Notes under the pieces: generated by a model
Database searches by the model: none
What the model was told of the DNA's origin: nothing
Seen by the model: the letters and a program-made list of their open reading frames with translations, nothing else
NCBI GenBank assembly: GCA_015179125.1
Contig: WHVA01000276.1
Coordinates: 62,001-126,000 of the forward strand
Length of the DNA: 64,000 nt
Origin: Gautieria morchelliformis
Taxonomy: Eukaryota; Basidiomycota; Agaricomycetes; Gomphales; Gomphaceae
Direction of reading: 5' to 3'
Shown: positions 46,392 through 56,692 of the stretch, in pieces
Position numbering within the stretch: the stretch's first letter is position 1
How the letters are laid out: every line of letters starts with the position of its first letter
Program-made: the position numbers and the translations under genes

Positions 46392-46846
46392 CAGCTGTTT
46401 CGGGTCCCGAAGGCGGACTTTGAAACTAGCGCTAAAAATTCATTGAAATTTTGTTTGAGCTCAAACTCGTGAACCAGGATGAGTTAAGGGCCAATATTTT
46501 GTATCATATATATACACACAGATAAATGTGATTCTATGTATGAAGGGAGCTCTCAAATAAGCCCAATGGAAATGCCATTCTGCAGCATATACGTGCATCG
46601 GCTCTTCCCAGGCAGCCACCAGCAGCCTGGGCTATATACTTTCAACAATATATTGATGAAGGGGGCTCCCCTATCTACTCACTATCTCTTAGAATCATTC
46701 AGGAAAGTTGTCTGCCTTGGCATAGAATTTTCTACACTTCATGCTTGTTGTTGACTTATTATGTCTGCATGCTGCACAGGTAAAGTATAATTTTCAGCAT
46801 ACTACACACATATCTATATTGGCTGAATTTTTGACAAGAGGAACAA
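46392..46846 (+). repeat. Left terminal inverted repeat of T2
   Basis: Matches the reverse complement of 61342-61795 over its full length with few differences. Shares only the outer CAGCTGTTT and weak similarity beyond it with the T1 ends, so T1 and T2 are different families of one group. Confidence 0.9.
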
Positions 46847-46853
46847 GTATTTA

Positions 46854-48250
46854 GCCGCCACACCACTGTGTCGGTCGCAATTTATCAGCGGATGGGTCGG
46901 CATGAACCCTTAGACCTCAAAGACAGCTGTCTCGGAGGAGTATGCTCAAGAGTAATACTCACCGGCTAGATATCTATGGAACTCCAAAGACTCCTCAACA
47001 GGGTGACCCAGGAGTGGCTGAGCCCCTTTGGTGGCAGACTGATGGTAGACTTGACGATCGTCAGGTTCACCATTTGTGTGTGCGGTTCCTGTGCACCGTA
47101 CGTGCATACGGTGGATGATGGACATTAATTGTACGTGGATACTGTGACGGTGCACATGCACCGTACATGCCTACGGCAGACAGTGCACGGGAACCGCAGG
47201 CACGAACGGTGCAGCTATTTTGATATTTTTGGTTTTGACGTGTACTGTGAAGGGCTGCAGCAACCCATGTCGTTGTCCCCTGCCAGTGCGAAAAACACTG
47301 GCTTCCACGGTCCAGTATTACATTCCAGCCGGTTCAGTGCCAAAGTAGACGGTATCATGAGGGAAATCCCAGAATCACCACCCTCAGAGAAGGACACCAT
47401 GTCGATTGTGGTCGTCAGCAGTGGAAAATCAGCCCAAGAGTCTGTCGTTCAGATGCCAGCCTAGCCATGGCAGGTGCTGATTCTTTCACAACAGCTCTGC
47501 ATACCTAGCGAGCAAAGGCCAAAAAGTATCGATGGTCTTCGAGACTGCTGATGCCATCCTTGCAGTCACCAGTCCGCACCCAGATTTCATCTGGAAAAGC
47601 CGGTACGGTTGGTACCGATTCACTCACAGAGATTTTAGTTATCATATTCCATATGCTGCGGTCGATTTTCCTCCCAAGCCAAGCAGTATGAAGCGTCTGT
47701 CATGCATAAGCACACTGCATACGTGGGGACGTCATAGCGAAGTGCTCACTCGAGACGCGTGTGTAGCTCAATATGTGCAGACAGTATGGTTAAAAGCTGC
47801 CGTGGGTCGATTTGTGCGTTCGAGCATGGGAACCACCGTATCCACGTACAGTGCACGGGAACCGCACGCACGAACGGTGCAGGTGAACCATCTGCCCTCT
47901 GCACATGTGGTTCACGTGCACTGTCTGCCGTAGGCACGTATGGTGCACGTGCACCGTCGCAGTATCCACATACAGTTCACATCCATCGTCCGCCGTATGC
48001 ATGTATGGTACACGGGAACCACACGCACGAACGGTGAGCGTGACGATCGTCAAGTCTACTGTCAGTCTGCCACCAAAGGGGCTCGGCCACTCCCGGGTCG
48101 CCCTGTCGAGGAGTCTTTTGAGTTCCATAGATATCTAGCTGGTGAGTATTACTCATGAGCATACTCCTCTGAGACAGCTGTCTTTGGGGTCTAAGGGTTC
48201 ATGCCGACCCATCCGCTGATAAATCACGACCGACACAGTGGTGCTGCGGC
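46854..48250. mobile_element. Foldback element with ~350-bp inverted arms
   Basis: 46854 to about 47210 and about 47850-48250 are inverted copies (GCCGC ends, TA on both sides at 46852-46853 and 48251-48252). Arms contain repeats of a GTGCACGTGCACCGTA-type motif. The ~640 bp centre has no coding frame I recognise. It sits next to the inner edge of T2's left inverted repeat. Confidence 0.75.
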
Positions 48251-48377
48251 TAAAAATGAAGCTGGTCAGTCCGGCTTTCCATAAGTCCGGCTTTGCATAA
48301 TTGTCAGTCACGAGTCTGTCACATGCGTGATGTGGCTCTTGCGTCATTTGCTCACCCACACTTAGCTTGGTTATACC

Positions 48378-48603
48378 ATGGCTAAGACATCCAGCAAGTG
48401 AAAGGCATCCCAAAAGGTTACTTCAAGGGCGCAGGATACACCAGATCCATCATTAGTTATACCAGGACAACACATAAGAAAACTGTCTGAGTGTGCTAAG
48501 TCAGCGGAGATTATTGTTACCAAGATGCAGGCTACTAGGGAGATTATGACCCTATCTGATGTCCCGGAAGGCTCTGAACCAGAGGACGAGGAGGCAGTGT
48601 CCA
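48378..48603 (+). pseudogene. Family Y gene Y2, first exon part (interrupted by element C)
   Basis: Starts at the ATG at 48378 and reads into the GTCCA target duplication of element C. The frame continues right after C at 56693, so C landed in this exon. An in-frame TGA follows the seventh codon (CGA to TGA type). See the second part at 56693-58873. Confidence 0.6.
48599..48603. repeat. Target-site duplication of element C (left, GTCCA)
   Basis: GTCCA before the 5' LTR is repeated at 56693-56697 after the 3' LTR. Confidence 0.9.
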
Positions 48604-49152
48604 TGTAAGAACCCGGCCTTTGGCCGGTTACTTACCGGTATAACTTTCTTCCAAGCCCAAGCCTTGTGATACTCGTGCCGAGTACATATGATTCTTATCC
48701 TGCGCCCGAGCCCGAGCCTGAGCTAGAGCTCATATCTGACCTTGATCCCATGCCCGTATCCCCTTAGTTACTGATTCCGCTCCATCATGCATCATTCACA
48801 TATTACCTCGCCCTGACCTTGCCCTGATCTCCACTAATATGTTCGCCCCTGACTCATACCCTCGCCCCATATATAAACCCTCCTGTATGCATTCCTACTC
48901 CTCAGTCTGAAAAACAACTACCGTATAACTTCGATCCCTAGCTAGTTTCTAAGCCTCGCCTCTTAAGCCAAACCTCGCCTCTTATTCGTTTGCCTCCAAA
49001 GTTGGGACTCATGCTTAGGGTCGGCGCAGCACATAAGCTGAAGCCTAGTCCCTCTCTGACTTCCCCTTCCAAACCTCGCCTCATAACCCCGGACCGTACC
49101 TCAGGTTTTGCTCCCGACCTCGGTCAACCTTACGACAGATCATATCGTAACA
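48604..49152 (+). repeat. 5' LTR of element C
   Basis: TG...CA ends; atatataaac TATA region at about 48869; predicted RNA start at about 48904 (agtctgaaaa). Confidence 0.92.
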
Positions 49153-49154
49153 GT

Positions 49155-49165
49155 ATTTTCAGACT
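49155..49165 (+). promoter_or_regulatory. Self-priming type primer binding site of element C
   Basis: attttcagact two bases inside the LTR; ten of its bases (ttttcagact) pair with agtctgaaaa in the LTR at the predicted RNA start. Confidence 0.7.
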
Positions 49166-49194
49166 GCTTACACCCTACATACCCCTTTTCTTCA

Positions 49195-50425
49195 CTATGT
49201 CCATGATAACTCGTTCTCGCACCCTTCGAGGTATATCAGAACAACGACGTTTCTCGGAAGCCCCCGACGATTGACCACCGTCCCCGGGGATACCCCTCGC
49301 AGACCCCGCCGAGCCTAGTAACAAAGGCAAAGGTAGGGCTGACACCGGTGACCCTTCAGGTGATCCAGGTAATGGCTCTGGGGGTTCTGACAACGATCGG
49401 GACCTCCCCAATCTGCCGCCCGAGGACCTCGGTGACCTCGAGGACAACGAGCTTATGCGTCGGGTGTTCATCAAACTCGCGAAACCTCGCGAGTCCGAAG
49501 CACGAGCCAAGGTCAAGGAACCGGATAGTTATGATGGTACCGACCAGGCCAAGCTTCGCACCTTTTATCCTTCAATGCGTACACAACTTCCGACATCGTC
49601 CCACAGCGTTCAAGACTGGGGCCCCGAAGGTGCAGTATGCTATTTCTTACCTGTCCAGGTCAGCTCTACAGTATTTCGAGCCGGCGATCCTTGGCGAAGT
49701 CCAACCTGAGACAGGTTGGCTCAACGACTGGGACAGCTTCAAGGCTGAGCTCGAGCTCAACTTCGGTCCATACGACAACGCTGCCCAAGCCGAGATTGAC
49801 CTCGAGAAGATCGTTATGAAGGAGCACCACAAGGCCGCGCGATTCTTTATCGACTTCGCCCGAGCTTCGACTCGGACTCAGTGGAACGACGCGGCCCTCC
49901 GACACTTCGCCTACAAGGGCTTGGCCAAATGAATCAAGGACAACTTACTTCACTTCCCTCGATTCCGCAGCCTCGCCGAGCTTAGGAACTTCGTGCTGGA
50001 ATGCGACAGCCGTTACTGGGAGCGTAAGGAATATGACGCCATGATCAATGGTCGTAGCTCCCAGCCTGCACGCGCCACTAATCAGTCCAGCAGCAATGCC
50101 ACTAACAACAACCAGTCTTCCAGCGGTTCCAACAACAATAAGAACCGCAACAAGACTACCAACAATGGCAAGGGTTCCAACAACAACTCTTCAAACAACA
50201 AGAGCCAGCCCGACATATCGAGCAAGCTCGGGAAGGATGGCAAACTCCTTCCCAAGGAACGCCAATGTCGGGTCGACCAGGGCCTTTGTCTGCTTTGCGG
50301 CACCAAAGCCACATTGTCAAGGACTGCCCGAAGAACAAGTCTACCAGCGGTAGCGGTTCTAAAGGTCGGGCAGCGAAGACCCCTAACGAGGGGACTTCGG
50401 CGTCCATTATGGAGGTGAAAAAATA
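49195..50425 (+). pseudogene. gag: Element C gag
   Basis: Diverged copy of element A's gag with the same order: acidic N-terminus, capsid-like core, Asn/Ser-rich linker, zinc-knuckle region. Broken. Confidence 0.8.
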
Positions 50426-50476
50426 GGTAGCAACCTCGGAACCACACGATCCGAGGATTGCGGTAACCTCACCCAT

Positions 50477-52960
50477 GTGCTCAGACTCAGCGCCGCTTCT
50501 CATTCATTGTCCAAAGATTCCCTTAATGTAGATCTAACCTCGCCTTCGCTCCCCAACCTCACTTTTGTTGCATTAGTTGACTGCGGGTCCTCAGATTGTT
50601 TTATTGAATCCAGACTTGTCCAGAAGTACTCTATGCCTGCTTATCCTGTCTCTCCTATACCCTTGAAACTATTTGACGGTAGTACTAACACTACCATTAC
50701 CCAAGCTCTAGACCTCTGTATCTGCTTTCCGACCGGCGAACAACAATGGGTTACCTTCTACGTAACCTCGCTCGACTCGCGTTGCTCGATGGTACTTGGC
50801 CACAACTGGCTCACCTGCTACAATGCGTCGATTGACTGGGTATTGGGCAGTATTACTTTCAAGACCATCGACCTAACTACGACTCCAGCGACCACGGCGA
50901 CGTCAGCCCGCTCAGCTTCGGCTACGACTTCGACCTTGCCTACGGCATCTTTGACCTTGCCTCAGAACTCGCCTCCGAAGTTGCAAGCACCGCTCGTTTC
51001 CCTAATCAATGCATCCGCTTTCATGCGCACGTCTAGATTGGAAGGGTGTTACGCATCGAGATTTCCACTAAGTCGGAACTGGAAAGGACAGCGGCTTCAA
51101 CTTATAGGTTGCACCCCCAATGAACTATCGTCCTAAGTATTGAACCAAAGGTTGGTCGGAACTTGAGTCGGAACTGAGGCGGAAGGCGGAAGGAAGGCAG
51201 AGAGAGACTGAGATCTTGCTAGACTTGCTGTACTAAGAACAGGAGATGGAGCGAAGGAAATCAAGTATCGAAGATGATTATCTGATTGCAGAATAAGAGA
51301 CATACATGACAGGCTTTTATACAAAGAGCTGAGAGAACAGGTAATGATATGGTACTAAGCAAATTCCGGGGGACGCGGAAGTCGAGTAGACAATGCGTGG
51401 GAACTAACTAATTGGGAACAATGGGACTACAAGGGGGGTTCAAGGTAAGGTAGAACAATGGCAAAGAACAAGGGGTCGGGAAAACATATCTGACAATGAA
51501 ACACAAGGAGGGCCAGACATATGGTCTTGATGAATGGTGAGGTGGGTCCAGTGGGTCCGAGTAATAGAGTCGAAACAACAAGTGAAATGTACAAGGGGAG
51601 GAATGTCGGAAATATCGGAGGGGTGGAAGGTGTTGCGGAAATATTGGAGGGGCTGAAGGTTTTGCGGAACTGAGGGTCGGAAGTCGGAAATGAACGGTCG
51701 TAACAAAGGGTCCGAAGTGTTTCAGCTCAATCTGGCCTCGCCTGAGCTCCTCGCCCGAGGAGCAACATCGGGAGAAAGCTCTTCCGAGCTTTCTGAGAAC
51801 GTTAAAAAACATGTTCCTGAAGTATATCACGAATTTGCAGATGTGTTCAGCAAGGCACACGCTGACACTCTAGCCCCCCACCGACCCCACGATATCAAGA
51901 TCAACCTTGAAGAAGGGACCTCGCCGCCTATCGGTCCCATCTACTCCCTCTCAGTTTCTGAACTCAAAGCACTTCGCGAGTTCATCGACAAGCACTTGAA
52001 CATCGGTTTCATCTGACCTTCGTGCTCGCCTCATGGTGCACCGGTATTGTTTGTCTGCAAAAAAGATGGCTCACTTCGGTTGTGTGTCGACTTCCGAGGT
52101 TTAAACAAGATCTTGAAAAAGGATCGGTACCCATTACCATTGATTGCTGACTTACTTGATGCTCCAAAGAATGCTCGCATCGATACGAAGATTGACCTCC
52201 ATCACGCTTACCACCTCGTAAGGGTGGCCGAGGGTGACGAATGGAAAACCGCCTTCAGGACTCGCTACGGGTCTTTTGAATGGTTGGTTATGCCATTTGG
52301 TCTCACTAATGGCCCTGCTGCTTTCCAGAGATTCATGAACGAGATTTTCGCCGACCTTTTGGACGTTTGTGTGGTGGTATACTTGGATGACATTCTAATC
52401 TACTCCAGTGACCCCTCCAAACATGTTGAACATGTCAAGGAAGTCTTGCGACGACTGCGACTCAACAACCTTTCGCCAAAGAAGACAAATGCGAGTTTCA
52501 TCGCGACTCGGTCAAATTCCTCGGCTACATACTCTCTCCCGAGGGCCTCACTATGGCGGATGACAAGGTAAAGGTCATTCAAGACTGGCCTGAACCTCGC
52601 AAAGTTCGCGACATCCAGTCTTTCCTCAGTTTCGCCAGCTTCTACCGACGTTTCATTCACAACTACTCCGACATCACCATCCCTCTCACCTGACTCACCC
52701 GCAAGGGTACCCCTTGGAACCTTTCTGAGGATTGTCGACAAGCTTTCAACCTGTTGAAGAAGGCGTTCACTACCGCTCCTATCCTTACCCACTGGATTCC
52801 TGACCTTCCACTAATCATAGAGACTGATGCTTCAGATTATGCCTTAGCGGCAATCTTATCGTTGCGAACCTCGGAAGGCGAACTTCACCCCATCGCTTTC
52901 ACTCCTGCACATTCACCTCTACTGAGCTCAACTACGATGTGCATGACAAAGAGCTCCTAG
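50477..52960 (+). pseudogene. pol: Element C protease and reverse transcriptase (split by a solo LTR)
   Basis: Protease with VDCGSSD near 50580. The region is interrupted by the solo LTR at 51047-51705. Reverse transcriptase from about 51900 with YLDDILIYS at about 52380-52405. Broken. Confidence 0.85.
51047..51705 (-). repeat. Solo LTR of another gypsy family, inside element C
   Basis: 659 bp with TGTTACG...CGTAACA ends and an AAGGG duplication (51042-51046; 51706-51710). On the minus strand it has GTATAAAAG near 51325, then TGTATG and a predicted start around AATCAGATAATC, the same core-promoter layout as the LTRs of A and B. The homologous stretch in A (around 9397) is uninterrupted, which fixes the borders. 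Confidence 0.88.
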
Positions 52961-54216
52961 CAATTTTTGAAGCGTTTCAACGCTGGAGACACTACCTCGA
53001 GGGCTCTGGCGACCCTGTCGACGTTATCACCGATCACAAGAACCTCGAATACTTTTCAACAACGATGCTCTTGACCCGTCGACAAGCTCGGTGGTCAGAA
53101 TACCTCTCCCAATTCAACCTCGCCATCCGTTTCCGACCTGGTCGCCTTGGAACGAAACCTGACTCTCTCACTAGACGATGGGATGTCTACCTTAAAGAGG
53201 GGAATAGCGACTATGCCACCATAAACCCACAGAACCTACGGCCAGTGTTTGCTCAACACCAGCTGGCATCATCCCTTAAAGCTACTAACCTCGCTCCCAT
53301 CATACTCAGAGCCACTTCGCTGCTTGATACTGAGCAGATCCGAGCTGACATGCTAACGAACCTCCCCTCAGACCCCATAGCCAAGTCGCACCTCGGCTTG
53401 GGTGATGACCCGAGGTGGACCACAGACCCCGAGGGTTATCTCAAGCTTGACAACCGAACCTATGTTCCAGCGGCCCAAGACCTTCGACTTCGCATCCTGC
53501 AATACAAGCACGATCATATCCTCTCGGGACACTTCGGGGTCAACAAGACCTTGGAGCTGATCCGACGAGACTACACTTGGCCAGGGATTAGATCCTTTGT
53601 CAAGGAGTATTGCAAGACGTGTACCACTTCTATGCGAAGCAAGCCGCAACGTCACAAGCCCTATGGTCTCCTTAAACAACTTCCAGTTCCAGAGAAGCCT
53701 TGGAATTCCATCTCTATGGATTTCATTGAGCAGCTTCCCCCTTCATCCGAGTTCACCTCCATACTAGTGATTGTTGACCGCTTCACTAAGCAGGTTATCT
53801 TCATTCCAACCACCGACAAGATAACCTCGCAAGAGCTCGCTCACCTCTTCGTCCTTCATGTCTTTTCCAAGCATGGAGTCCCCTCGCACGTCACCTCGGA
53901 CAGGGGTTCTGAGTTCGTCTCGCACTTCTGGTGTTCTCTAGGGAAGGCCTTGGACATGCGGTTGCATTTTACCTCAGGATATCATCCCGAGGGTGACGGT
54001 CAAACCGGGCGTGCTAACCAGACCTTGGAACAGTACCTCAGGATATACTGCAACTATCAACAGTCCAATTGGGCTTCACTCCTTCCCCTCGCCGAGTTTG
54101 CTTACAACAATGCGCCTAGCGCAACCACCGGCATATCCCCATTTTTTGCTAATAAGGGTTACCACCAGAACCTCGCAGTCCACCCCGAGCGTGACCTCGC
54201 CTCGGCACGAGCTTGA
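52939..54216 (+). CDS. int: Element C RNase H and integrase
   Basis: One long open frame: RNase H end (DHKNLEYF), connector, HHCC zinc-binding region (GHFGVNKT...CKTCTTS), catalytic core with MDFIEQLPP, TSDRGSEF and the GYHPEGDGQTGRANQTLEQ-like block. The best-preserved integrase of the three elements, though one of the zinc-binding positions looks altered. Confidence 0.88.
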   Translation: MHDKELLAIFEAFQRWRHYLEGSGDPVDVITDHKNLEYFSTTMLLTRRQARWSEYLSQFNLAIRFRPGRLGTKPDSLTRRWDVYLKEGNSDYATINPQNLRPVFAQHQLASSLKATNLAPIILRATSLLDTEQIRADMLTNLPSDPIAKSHLGLGDDPRWTTDPEGYLKLDNRTYVPAAQDLRLRILQYKHDHILSGHFGVNKTLELIRRDYTWPGIRSFVKEYCKTCTTSMRSKPQRHKPYGLLKQLPVPEKPWNSISMDFIEQLPPSSEFTSILVIVDRFTKQVIFIPTTDKITSQELAHLFVLHVFSKHGVPSHVTSDRGSEFVSHFWCSLGKALDMRLHFTSGYHPEGDGQTGRANQTLEQYLRIYCNYQQSNWASLLPLAEFAYNNAPSATTGISPFFANKGYHQNLAVHPERDLASARA

Positions 54217-54222
54217 GACTTT

Positions 54223-54798
54223 GTGGTTGACCTGGACGAGCTACACCAGGAACTTCGCCGTGCCATCCTCGAGGCTCAGAAGACCTACCAAGCCTCGGCC
54301 GATGTTCGCCGCAAACCCGCTCTTGATTTCCAAATTGGATCCCTCACCTTTGTAAAGGCACAGTACTTCCGAACAACTCGGCCTACCAAGAAGCTCACCG
54401 AGAAGTTTTTGGGTCCTTTTGAGATCATTTCCCAAGCAGGTACTCACTCCTTCACCCTTCGACTTCCAGAACACATGCCTTCAGTCGATCCAGTATTCCA
54501 CGTATCCATGCTCGAACCAGCCTCACCCAACACCATCCTGAACCAAGTCCAGCCTCCTCTGCCCCCAGTCATCATTGACGGCAAGCCCGAGTTCAATGTC
54601 TCGGAGATCCTCGACTCCAAGATCGATAATAGACGGAAGAGCTGCAAACTGCTGTATCTTGTTAGGTGGACTGGTTAGGAAGGTACCGATGAAGAAACCT
54701 CGTGGATCCTCGCTTCCGAGCTTGATCATGCCTCGGAGCTGGTCACCGATTTCCACGAGTCTTATCCGGGCAAGCCGGGACCTTTGACTGCTCTATGA
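54223..54798 (+). pseudogene. Element C integrase tail and chromodomain
   Basis: Integrase C-terminus, then a chromodomain with LYLVRWTG and ETSWIL-like blocks, ending near 54798. Broken. Confidence 0.8.
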
Positions 54799-54908
54799 TC
54801 GTTTCCTTGTTTAACCCCCATGAACCTAGTAGTTAGATAACAAAATCCCCTCACAACTGAACAACAAAAACCAATAAAATCCAAGAAATTCCATTATTCC
54901 CTTAGTAG

Positions 54909-55890
54909 TTACTCCAACATCCTCATATCCTCTCCCTCGCTCTCCTCGCTACCCTCGCCTGACTCCTCCTCATTACTACTGCTACTTCGCTCCACCAGAC
55001 CCCCATGTCCCCCATAATCCGCCAAGTCCCTCGCCCCCTGCATCCGCTTCAAGTAATTCCGCCTCCTCCTTATCCTCATGAACTCCAGATTCGCCCGGTT
55101 CATCCTATCATTCGCCGCCCTAAACTCCCCCAACAACTCACACACCCTTTCCCCAACCTCGCCAACCTTCTGTCCCACGTCCCTCACCGCCGCTATCAAC
55201 TCCCTCATCTCCGCACTTCGCTCCGACCTTTTCGTCTTTTTGTCTTTCTTCGCCCTCCGACCTTCCACCTCGGTTTCCTTCCCCCCACTATGCCTCTCTC
55301 CCTCTGACCCCTTACCTGTATCCTCACTCAAACTCGCTTCCATCCGTTCCATCCTCGTCTCAAGGTTCCTCTCGACCCAGTCGCTTGAGTCGTCATCCTC
55401 CTCGTCCCGAACCTTGGCCTCTTTCCTCGGCCTCGGTCCGTCCTTGGCATCCTCGCTCCTCACTCGCTTCTTGCCCATGGCACTCGCCTAACCTTTTCCT
55501 GGGGTCGCCTTGCTGCAACCACCATGGGCTATACTACAACCCAAGGAGCGTGTCCTGCACCACACGCAGGCACCCTGGTCGGCAAGGCCGAAGTCAAGGC
55601 TAACGGCCTGAAGGCATGTATAGTCATGCTCTTTGCAGCGCGCGCACCTCGCCTCGGCCTTGGTCGCGAGTTGCCACTCACGAGGTCCCCCGTCGGCGAG
55701 CTTGTACCCGTATAGGGACAAGTCGGTAGGGTGGTACGAGAATAACATGCGTTTATACTGTACAAGTCAGCAGCGTTCATGACCAGACAACAACGGTACT
55801 CACCTTCTTGCCGTTGGGCCCTTCCTGCCACGGTTTCCGCATATCTATGGCCCCCGCATCCTCGATGGGTCGCGGGACCACGTCGGGTCA
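54909..55890 (-). other. Antisense accessory region of element C with Zn2Cys6-like cluster
   Basis: Opposite to gag-pol, between chromodomain and 3' LTR. In the single open frame 55748-55488, six cysteines at residues 35, 38, 45, 61, 64 and 71 give C-x2-C-x6-C-x15-C-x2-C-x6-C (bases 55646-55536), close to the fungal binuclear Zn cluster. The block before it is YHPTDLSLYGYKLADGG. Frame 55478-54909 holds a Lys/Glu-rich coiled coil with RRRRNYLKRMQ and an acidic end. The same order is seen in element A. An old copy, not expected to be whole. Confidence 0.6.
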
Positions 55891-56144
55891 AACCTCGGGC
55901 ATAACCTCGCCCGAGGGACTGTCCTCCTCAGAGAGGGGGGTCTGGTCGAACGCGTTGTTCGCGCTGTGTTCGTCGATAGCGGCACTTGGGTTTGCTGCCT
56001 CCTACCCACCCTTTTATCTAACCTCGGCTACGATTAAGCTTTGCCTTTCCGGCGACTTAACATCGGGCCGGGATCTAGATTCGAGGATAGGCGAACCTTG
56101 TTCATATTACGGCCTCGAGGGTCTCGGCCATAAGGAGGGGATAC

Positions 56145-56692
56145 TGTAAGAACCCGGCCTTTGGCTGGTTACTTACCGGTATAACTTTCTTCCGAGCCCG
56201 AGCCTTGTGATACTCGTGCCGAGTACATATGATTCTTATCCTGCACCCGAGCCCGAGCTGAGCTAGAGCTCATATCCGACCTTGATCCCATGCCCGTATC
56301 CCCTTATTTACTGATTCCGCTCCATCATGCATCATTCACATATTACCTCGCCCTGACCTTGCCCTGATCTCCACTAATATGCTCGCCCCTGACTCGTACC
56401 CTCGCCCCGTATATAAACCCTCCTGTATGCATTCCTACTCCTCAGTCTGAAAAACAACTACCGTATAACTTCGATCCCTAGCTAGTTTCTAAGCCTCGCC
56501 TCTTAAGCCAAACCTCGCCTCTTATTCGTTTGCCTCCAAAGTTGGGACTCATGCTTAGGGTCGGCGCAGCACATAAGCTGAAGCCTAGTCCCTCTCTGAC
56601 TTCCCCTTCTAAACCTCGCCCCGTAACCCCGGACCGTCCCTCGGGTTTTGCTCCCGACCTCGGTCAACCTTACGACGGATCGTATCGTAACA
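56145..56692 (+). repeat. 3' LTR of element C
   Basis: Matches 48604-49152; preceded by the purine tract AAGGAGGGG and followed by GTCCA. Confidence 0.92.

Larger units (their letters stand above)
48604..56692 (+). mobile_element. Ty3/Gypsy chromovirus element C (complete ends)
   Basis: Same family as element A: LTRs of 549 and 548 bp starting TGTAAGAACC, GTCCA duplication, gag, protease, reverse transcriptase, RNase H, integrase, chromodomain, antisense accessory frame, purine tract. The LTRs match closely, so it is not old, but the coding region is broken in several places and contains a solo LTR at 51047-51705. It lies in the first exon of Y2. Confidence 0.93.
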
